From Marinomonas mediterranea MMB-1 (GTDB lineage Bacteria > Pseudomonadota > Gammaproteobacteria > Pseudomonadales > Marinomonadaceae): 64,000 nt of DNA. Within the stretch, counting starts at the first letter, position 1. The number at the start of each line of letters is the position of its first letter. The position numbers and the translations under genes are program-made. The stretch is taken from positions 3,410,001 to 3,474,000 of the forward strand of contig NC_015276.1 in assembly GCF_000192865.1 (NCBI RefSeq), read 5' to 3'. The notes beneath the pieces were generated by a model. The model did no database searches. It was not told the DNA's origin and worked only from the letters and a program-made list of their open reading frames with translations. This document shows positions 59,213 to 64,000 of the stretch, piece after piece.

Positions 59213-60247
59213 TCACATAACAACCAGATCGGCATACACCATTCTATGATCCGAGGCGATGAGGCAATCATTGAACAATGTCTCACTGTGCCGATCAGGC
59301 CAAACCACTTCTTGTTTCACGGGAGAAAGGCGCTTGCATGGAAGTACATAATCAACACCAAGCCCCCACGACGCGGTGTGGTATGCAGCATTTGAGATAG
59401 GATTCCATCCCAACCTTTTAGGAAGCTCAGTCATTTGAATCTTGGAGTGGCTTAGGAGAGCTTGAATAGACGTCTTGCTGGCTTCACCTTCATACGGGCT
59501 TGCATTTAGGTCGCCAAGTACCACAAAATGCTCGTTCTCTATTCCTCCCTTATGACCAGAATCGTCAACAAGTGCAGACGAGCCATCTAAGTAATAACGC
59601 CAGAAATTAATTTCATCTTGATTCCGATGAAAGTTTCGGCGCTCAGCACCGTCAAATACGGGAGGTGTTGGATGAGAACAGAGAAAGCTAATAGGTATTC
59701 CGTCAACCTCCACACAAACATCCCAATGAGATTTCGAGGAAAGCGGAAACAGCTCTAACTCCTCTGGAGTGTAGTAGTCGCAACCATCGCCCAGCGTTGG
59801 TAGCTGGGCCTTCGGTAGATCTTTCCATAAAAAGCGTCTAAAGGTTCGTGAGCGTTCAATATTGATCGGGTAGCGTGATAGTAACATCATCCCATATTGA
59901 CCGGGATAAGAGCCAAAGCCCCAGGCATCAGATGCTTCACATCCAACAATACCATCACGATCCAAATCAAAACCAGAAGGTATTCCCGTGTTTACTGGCT
60001 CAAAGAAAACATACCGAAAAGGAGGTTTTTTCGAACCAGACAGCAGCCGCATGAGTTTATCTTTCAACAAACTGTTCGGAGAGTAATCCACTTCATTCAG
60101 CAAAAGGACATCTGGTGAATAACGCTCTACGATCCGCCGAACAGCAGAAACTTGCTTATCTGTTCCTCGATCAATCGCGGCTTCTAGTTCTCCAGAATAA
60201 GTTCGGCTAAACGCCACATTGAAAGTAGCAACTCTAAAGGCTACCAC
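59213..60247 (-). CDS. Endonuclease/exonuclease/phosphatase (EEP) family protein
   Basis: A 344-residue metal-dependent phosphodiesterase or nuclease. The EEP fold is shown by RVATFNVAFS near the start, LLLNEVDYSP (metal-binding glutamate), FLCSHPTPP, VVLGDLNASPYEG (catalytic aspartate and asparagine) and the final SDHRMVYADL (histidine). No signal peptide is visible. Its start overlaps the end of cobO by seven bases, so it is cotranscribed with it. Substrates of the family range from DNA to phospholipids, and nothing here chooses among them. Confidence 0.88.
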   Translation of the reverse strand: MVAFRVATFNVAFSRTYSGELEAAIDRGTDKQVSAVRRIVERYSPDVLLLNEVDYSPNSLLKDKLMRLLSGSKKPPFRYVFFEPVNTGIPSGFDLDRDGIVGCEASDAWGFGSYPGQYGMMLLSRYPINIERSRTFRRFLWKDLPKAQLPTLGDGCDYYTPEELELFPLSSKSHWDVCVEVDGIPISFLCSHPTPPVFDGAERRNFHRNQDEINFWRYYLDGSSALVDDSGHKGGIENEHFVVLGDLNASPYEGEASKTSIQALLSHSKIQMTELPKRLGWNPISNAAYHTASWGLGVDYVLPCKRLSPVKQEVVWPDRHSETLFNDCLIASDHRMVYADLVVM

Positions 60248-60855
60248 TCGATTCCTTCTTGCGCTTTGACACCTGAGGCGAAAGCATGGCGTTCATTGGC
60301 AATTTTACTGTGCGTATCCACAGAGTCTAGTAACGCTCTAGGCGCAGTTCGCCCTGTCATCATCACGTTTTGATGTTTTGGTCGACTTTCTAACGCCGCC
60401 AAAAGGTCTTCTACTTGTAAGTATCCATACTTGTACATGTAGGTGACTTCATCCAGTAGCACAAAATCCACTTCTGGGTTTGCTAACAGACCCTTAGCTA
60501 ATTCCCACGCCTGTTCCGCCGCTTTTTGCTCTAACTCAGGGTTACGTGTTTCCCACGTAAAACCGTGTCCCATGACATGGAACTCTACGTCCGGTAACGC
60601 GCCAAAAAATTTCTGTTCGCCAGTTTCGGTACGACCCTTTATAAATTGTACGACGGCGCATTTACGACCATGCCCCAAAGCACGAGCCATCGTCCCAAAT
60701 GCGCTGGAACTTTTTCCCTTACCATTGCCCGTTAACAATATACTGACACCACGTTCAATGGTCGCCTTTGCGATACGCTCATCAACCACCGCTTTTTTCT
60801 TAAGCAATTTGGCTTCTTGTATCGCTCTTTTCTCTTCTTCTGTTTTATTCGGCAT
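60241..60855 (-). CDS. cobO: Cob(I)yrinic acid a,c-diamide adenosyltransferase
   Basis: A 204-residue adenosyltransferase of the CobO/BtuR/CobA type that moves the adenosyl group of ATP onto reduced corrinoids. The P-loop (TGNGKGKSS, residues 42-50) is intact. FVLLDEVTYMYKYGYL and RPKHQNVMMTGRTAPRALLD are the family's other motifs, and the C-terminus ends KAQEGIEW. Length fits E. coli BtuR (196). It overlaps the EEP gene downstream and starts inside the end of the UPF0126 gene. It serves the cobalamin pathway together with CobT, CobS and CobC nearby. Confidence 0.96.
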   Translation of the reverse strand: MPNKTEEEKRAIQEAKLLKKKAVVDERIAKATIERGVSILLTGNGKGKSSSAFGTMARALGHGRKCAVVQFIKGRTETGEQKFFGALPDVEFHVMGHGFTWETRNPELEQKAAEQAWELAKGLLANPEVDFVLLDEVTYMYKYGYLQVEDLLAALESRPKHQNVMMTGRTAPRALLDSVDTHSKIANERHAFASGVKAQEGIEW

Positions 60856-61477
60856 CGTGTTTACTTCTCTTTTTGTATAGTAGCCAACTTGGGTAATATA
60901 GGCCTTTGTGTATTGCGAATAACCTGAGTATAAAGATCAAAGCGGCACCGTAAACGGAATTAAATTCATGAAAAGGAATATTTTTTTCCAGAGAGACCAC
61001 CAATAAAGCACCCAGAAATGCTGGCGTCGCGTAAAATTCTTTTCCTAAAACCAAGGGAGGCCTATGGCTTAACAAATCCCGAATCATTCCTCCAGCGACA
61101 CCGGTAATCACACCCATGACAATTGCAATGATAGAAGAGAAGCCATAGTTCAGTACTTTTTCGACGGCCGCCACGGTAAATAGCGCAAGTCCAAACGAGT
61201 CGGCGTATTCGAAGATCTGTTGCCTATTTTCGATGACACGAACGGCAAAAAAAGCGAACACGGAAGACAAAAAGGCAACCCATACATAAGACACATCGTC
61301 GACCCAATACACCGCGTCGACCGATAAAATAACATCACGAATTGTTCCACCACCTAATGACGTCACCATGCCTAACAACACGACGCTGAACAAATCCATA
61401 TCTCGTTTACCGGACGAGATTACTCCCGTAATGGCAAATGCTGCGATGCCAAACATGCCAAACCAATACAACAACAT
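60845..61477 (-). CDS. UPF0126 / TRIC-like membrane protein (YicG-like)
   Basis: A 210-residue inner-membrane protein made of two similar halves, each with three helices. The halves share the kinked GGG-T-I-R-D motif: SLGGGTIRDVIL in the first and GVAGGMIRDLLSHRPP in the second. The C-terminus is basic (KKRSKHD). Bacterial members of this family relate to the TRIC cation channels; the E. coli paralogue YicG has no assigned substrate. It overlaps cobO by 11 bases, suggesting coexpression. A link to cobalt uptake is possible but not shown. Confidence 0.88.
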   Translation of the reverse strand: MLLYWFGMFGIAAFAITGVISSGKRDMDLFSVVLLGMVTSLGGGTIRDVILSVDAVYWVDDVSYVWVAFLSSVFAFFAVRVIENRQQIFEYADSFGLALFTVAAVEKVLNYGFSSIIAIVMGVITGVAGGMIRDLLSHRPPLVLGKEFYATPAFLGALLVVSLEKNIPFHEFNSVYGAALIFILRLFAIHKGLYYPSWLLYKKRSKHDAE

Positions 61478-61573
61478 TGAAACCTCTACACTCTACTGTG
61501 AGCTCACGTGAACTCGACCTTACTTAGCGATGACACTGATTTATTTTAAGGCGGCTAAAGCCCTGCTTGCGCT

Positions 61574-61605
61574 ACCTAATCGCCAACATCACCTAATCGC
61601 CAACA
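61574..61605. repeat. 15-base direct repeat, two copies, period 17
   Basis: ACCTAATCGCCAACA occurs at 61574 and again at 61591, just after the cobC stop codon. It looks like a recent short duplication; nothing is encoded. It resembles the stop-codon duplication at 37479 in kind. Confidence 0.8.
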
Positions 61606-62211
61606 CTACTCAACCGCCAGACCGACCCAATCACCAGCCCCTAATAGGTCTAACGATATGTATCGATTATCTCTATCATCATTGATCGTTAGTTGAGTCA
61701 CACTAGAATAACCGATATTAATTCTATGGCATTCACTGACGGGCCACTGGCATAACACACTTACAATTACCTTAATAACGCCCGAGTGCGTATAAAGGAC
61801 AATATCACTGTCCGCCTCGTCGATCAGGGCGTTAACCTTGGGCATCACTCTGAGCCTTAGGTCTTCGAGCGATTCACCTTTGTAAGGGGCTGAGAATTGC
61901 AGATCAGCCCCCCACTCGTCTATTTCTTCACGCGAAATAGTCGACCAATTTTGTCCCTCCCATAGACCGAAGTCTAATTCCGCAAGCTCGCCTATGGGTT
62001 TTGAATTGGGATTCACGCTTAACGCAAGCTTAGAGGCTCTGGACAGAGGGCTGTGGAAGCTTTGTATTTTGGGAAGACGCCGACGCTCAAGCCATTGACT
62101 AAGGTAAACAGCATCTTGATGCCAAGACGACACAATAGGCACATCTAACTTACCGTAACAAAACCCTTTCTCAACATCGGGTTCGGGGTGGCGCACTAAA
62201 AACAACTTCAT
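61606..62211 (-). CDS. cobC: Alpha-ribazole phosphatase
   Basis: A 201-residue histidine phosphatase. The phosphate-binding RHP replaces the common RHG (LFLVRHPEPDVEKGFCYG); ELDFGLWEGQNW and VLYTHSGVIKVIV carry the second arginine and histidine. CobC removes the 5'-phosphate from alpha-ribazole or from cobalamin phosphate. I choose the ATG at 62211 (MKLFLVRHP); the frame also allows a TTG five codons earlier. It is the last gene of a cobT-cobS-cobC run on the minus strand, 67 bases after cobS. Confidence 0.9.
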   Translation of the reverse strand: MKLFLVRHPEPDVEKGFCYGKLDVPIVSSWHQDAVYLSQWLERRRLPKIQSFHSPLSRASKLALSVNPNSKPIGELAELDFGLWEGQNWSTISREEIDEWGADLQFSAPYKGESLEDLRLRVMPKVNALIDEADSDIVLYTHSGVIKVIVSVLCQWPVSECHRINIGYSSVTQLTINDDRDNRYISLDLLGAGDWVGLAVE

Positions 62212-62278
62212 AATTAAAACAATCAAACCTTACTGTCGGAATCTATAGGCAAATGTAGAGATATTGCTAAAGCCCTCG

Positions 62279-63058
62279 TTATGCGGCAAACCCCAATAAC
62301 GAGAAAATGACCAACGCTTCTGAGATCTGCTCTACTGCGCCCAATGTATCGCCATTAAAACCTCGAATTCGCCTGTTAAGATAGACGCGAGCGATAAGAA
62401 AGAAAATACCAAGCGCGATAATTGATAAAAGCAAAGAGATTAGACCAACAGAGATAAAACACAGTAGTAGAGAGCTTAAAGCAACACACCAATCTCGAAA
62501 AGAAAGCTTAGCAATCATAGACGCAGATTTGCTTTGTGCGCTCGAAACGTATGACAAACTACTCATCATTAACAAAGGCAAAATTCGAGCAAGCACATGG
62601 ACTGCTATCCATCCCCCTAATACCGACAACGCACCACCTTGCCATTCGTTATTATCGATCCACTGCGTTAACAGCCACCATTTAATCAGAATAGAAAACA
62701 CAACGGTGATGGCTGCAAAGCTGCCTATTCGAGAGTCTTTCATTATTGCGAGGCGCTGTTCTTGATTCCAGCCTCCAACAAGGCCGTCAGCCGAGTCCAG
62801 TAGACCATCTTCATGAAACGCACCCGTGATTAATACTGCACTAAGCAGCATAAAGATGGCTTGTAGCTCGTCACTCCAGCTAAAAAATAAAAGAGGCCAC
62901 GCACTTAAAACCGCAACGATGAGCCCTACCCAGGGTAAAAAACAAACGGGATGCGCGATCCCATCTTGCTCTTCCCAATTGGCTTTTACTGGGATGCGAG
63001 TGTAGGTTGAAACACTGCGTAAAAAACCAGTTAAGTAGGGACTCAGTTTATTGACCAT
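62279..63058 (-). CDS. cobS: Adenosylcobinamide-GDP ribazoletransferase (cobalamin synthase)
   Basis: A 259-residue integral membrane enzyme with about seven helices that joins adenosylcobinamide-GDP to alpha-ribazole, the last step of cobalamin assembly. FLRSVSTYTRIPVK and GLIVAVLSAW stand near the N-terminus. The conserved acidic signature FHEDGLLDSADGLVGGWNQE binds magnesium. RIRGFNGDTLGAVEQISEAL lies near the C-terminus. The length is close to E. coli CobS (247). It overlaps cobT by 11 bases. Confidence 0.96.
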   Translation of the reverse strand: MVNKLSPYLTGFLRSVSTYTRIPVKANWEEQDGIAHPVCFLPWVGLIVAVLSAWPLLFFSWSDELQAIFMLLSAVLITGAFHEDGLLDSADGLVGGWNQEQRLAIMKDSRIGSFAAITVVFSILIKWWLLTQWIDNNEWQGGALSVLGGWIAVHVLARILPLLMMSSLSYVSSAQSKSASMIAKLSFRDWCVALSSLLLCFISVGLISLLLSIIALGIFFLIARVYLNRRIRGFNGDTLGAVEQISEALVIFSLLGFAA

Positions 63059-64000
63059 CGCTTACTCCCGCATCCGCAAAACTTGCCATTTGGGTCATAA
63101 ATACCGTTGCACTTTTAATTATAGGATAGGCTAAAATCGCACCGGAGCCCTCACCAAGACGTAAATCTAACGTGAGAACAGGTCTAACATTAAGATGTTG
63201 AAGGATCGCCTGATGCGCCGTTTCGTTAGACTGATGGGCAAAAATAGCATAATCAGATAAGTTGCTTTGTATTTTCATTGCAAAAGCATAGGCTGCTGTG
63301 CAAATAAAGCCATCGACAACAAAAGCCACTCCCCTTTGCGCTGATTGCAGCATAGCTCCAGCCATGGCGATGATTTCAAAGCCACCACATTGCTCACCGA
63401 TATCCTGAGCAGACCAAGACGCCATTGGCTTCCCTAACGCGATTTCTATTCGCTTAAGAGAGGCTTGAATCACTTTCGCTTTATGTGAGACTCCCTCGCT
63501 GCTAAGACCCGTCCCACGGCCTGCCGTTTCTTCTCCTGACATGCCCGTCAACGCACTCAACATACAAGAAGCGACGCAAGTGTTACCAATGCCCATTTCT
63601 CCGAACATCATAAGGTTCACGCCCGAATCTATCGCTGCATTGGCCTGATTTACACCAACAACAAGCGCTTGCTCTAACTGACGTGAACTCATTGCGGCCT
63701 CAAGCATAAAGTCTTTCGAGCCATACGCTACTTTGGCACTTGCTAACAGTGGGTGAGCTGGAATATCTGCGTTAACACCCACATCCACCACTTTTAACGC
63801 GACATCATGCTGCTTACAAAATACGCTAACAGCCGCGCCACCAGCCAGAAAGTTCCCGACCATTTGAGGTGTCACTTCTTGAGGAAACGCACTGACACCT
63901 TGATCAACAATACCGTGATCGGCAGCAAACACAATCATTTGAGCATGGTCGACTGACGGTGTTAGCGAGTTTTGAATCTTTGCCAATTGAGCGGTAAGTA
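63048..64000 (-). CDS. cobT: Nicotinate-nucleotide-dimethylbenzimidazole phosphoribosyltransferase (partial)
   Basis: The C-terminal 317 or so residues of CobT; the N-terminus runs past base 64000. CobT attaches ribose-phosphate from nicotinate mononucleotide to dimethylbenzimidazole, giving alpha-ribazole phosphate. Seen here: MIVFAADHGIVDQGVSAFPQ, FGEMGIGNTCVASCM, GGFEIIAMAGAMLQ, and near the end LRLGEGSGA with the catalytic glutamate. Reading backwards beyond the first methionine-like codon gives LTAQLAKIQ, which continues the family's N-terminal helix, so the true start lies outside the window. Confidence 0.95.
   Translation of the reverse strand, partial: LTAQLAKIQNSLTPSVDHAQMIVFAADHGIVDQGVSAFPQEVTPQMVGNFLAGGAAVSVFCKQHDVALKVVDVGVNADIPAHPLLASAKVAYGSKDFMLEAAMSSRQLEQALVVGVNQANAAIDSGVNLMMFGEMGIGNTCVASCMLSALTGMSGEETAGRGTGLSSEGVSHKAKVIQASLKRIEIALGKPMASWSAQDIGEQCGGFEIIAMAGAMLQSAQRGVAFVVDGFICTAAYAFAMKIQSNLSDYAIFAHQSNETAHQAILQHLNVRPVLTLDLRLGEGSGAILAYPIIKSATVFMTQMASFADAGVSDGQ

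Noticed and set aside
63984..63986. Treating TTG at 63986 as the start of cobT
   Set aside because: The codons before it continue the known CobT N-terminal helix (LTAQLAKIQ), so the gene is cut by the window edge.
1..64000. Mobile elements, prophage, tRNA or rRNA
   Set aside because: No transposase, integrase, terminal inverted repeats, attachment site or tRNA-like cloverleaf was found on reading both strands.

Overview
The window looks like chromosomal DNA of a marine gammaproteobacterium close to Marinomonas or its Oceanospirillales relatives. This is an inference from gene content: nickel superoxide dismutase, a TAXI-TRAP system, a dihydroxypropanesulfonate-type dehydrogenase, a VC_2705-type sodium symporter, a CrbSR/MxtR-ErdR pair, and a base composition that looks AT-leaning by eye. 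I see no rRNA, tRNA, CRISPR array, prophage or insertion sequence. The DNA is gene-dense, and most gene starts carry a visible Shine-Dalgarno sequence.

Layout. 1-6.2 kb: a catabolic island with a LysR regulator cut by the window edge, an MFS carrier, a cupin and a DenD-like dehydrogenase on the minus strand, divergent from an ABM-domain protein, an HpsN-like dehydrogenase and an SDR on the plus strand. 6.2-7.5 kb: an AlkB repair dioxygenase and a DUF1624 membrane protein. 7.7-11.7 kb: nrdA, nrdB and a ferredoxin behind a tandem NrdR box. 11.8-18.3 kb: CDP-alcohol transferase, YbfF-like esterase, prephenate dehydratase, a displaced yidD, a CrbR/ErdR-type regulator, acetyl-CoA synthetase and a YihX-like phosphatase. 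18.6-22.2 kb: a TAXI-TRAP binding protein and its fused permease. 22.4-27.3 kb: a pectinesterase without a signal peptide, a SPOR lipoprotein, a YqaA protein, a PAP2 phosphatase and a chemoreceptor. 27.7-36 kb: a glycogen block (GH15/phosphorylase-kinase-like protein, GlgB, GlgX) followed by a 2OG-Fe dioxygenase. 36-43 kb: a REC-TPR protein, SrkA kinase, a VOC protein, a GIY-YIG/LysE/DUF1127 operon divergent from a MocR regulator, and an orphan flagellin. 43-50.7 kb: an outer-membrane protein, a two-subunit sodium symporter, BluB, small proteins, an OmpA-like barrel, SlyD and a DOPA-dioxygenase-family protein. 50.8-57.4 kb: a large SSS-PAS-kinase-REC hybrid kinase, TetR, DUF2750, RsuA, GNAT and YitT. 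57.6-59.1 kb: a compact nickel superoxide dismutase operon under an apparent Fur box. 59.2-64 kb: an EEP nuclease, CobO, a UPF0126 protein, CobC, CobS and CobT, the last running off the window.

How parts work together. BluB makes the dimethylbenzimidazole that CobT, CobS and CobC build into cobalamin, and CobO adenosylates the corrin. The hybrid kinase and the LuxR-type regulator 35 kb apart look like the two halves of the acetate-responsive CrbS-CrbR system, whose known target, acs, lies next to the regulator. GlgB and GlgX make and trim glycogen branches, and the GH15-like protein probably acts on the same polymer. NrdA and NrdB make deoxyribonucleotides and the ferredoxin probably maintains the NrdB cofactor.

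The best candidate for something under-described is the nickel superoxide dismutase operon (57609-59123). Besides sodN and its protease it encodes a small membrane protein whose predicted mature N-terminus is histidine-rich (HPGHDHQHW), and a small TPR-like protein. All four lie behind a promoter that is overlapped by a Fur-like palindrome.
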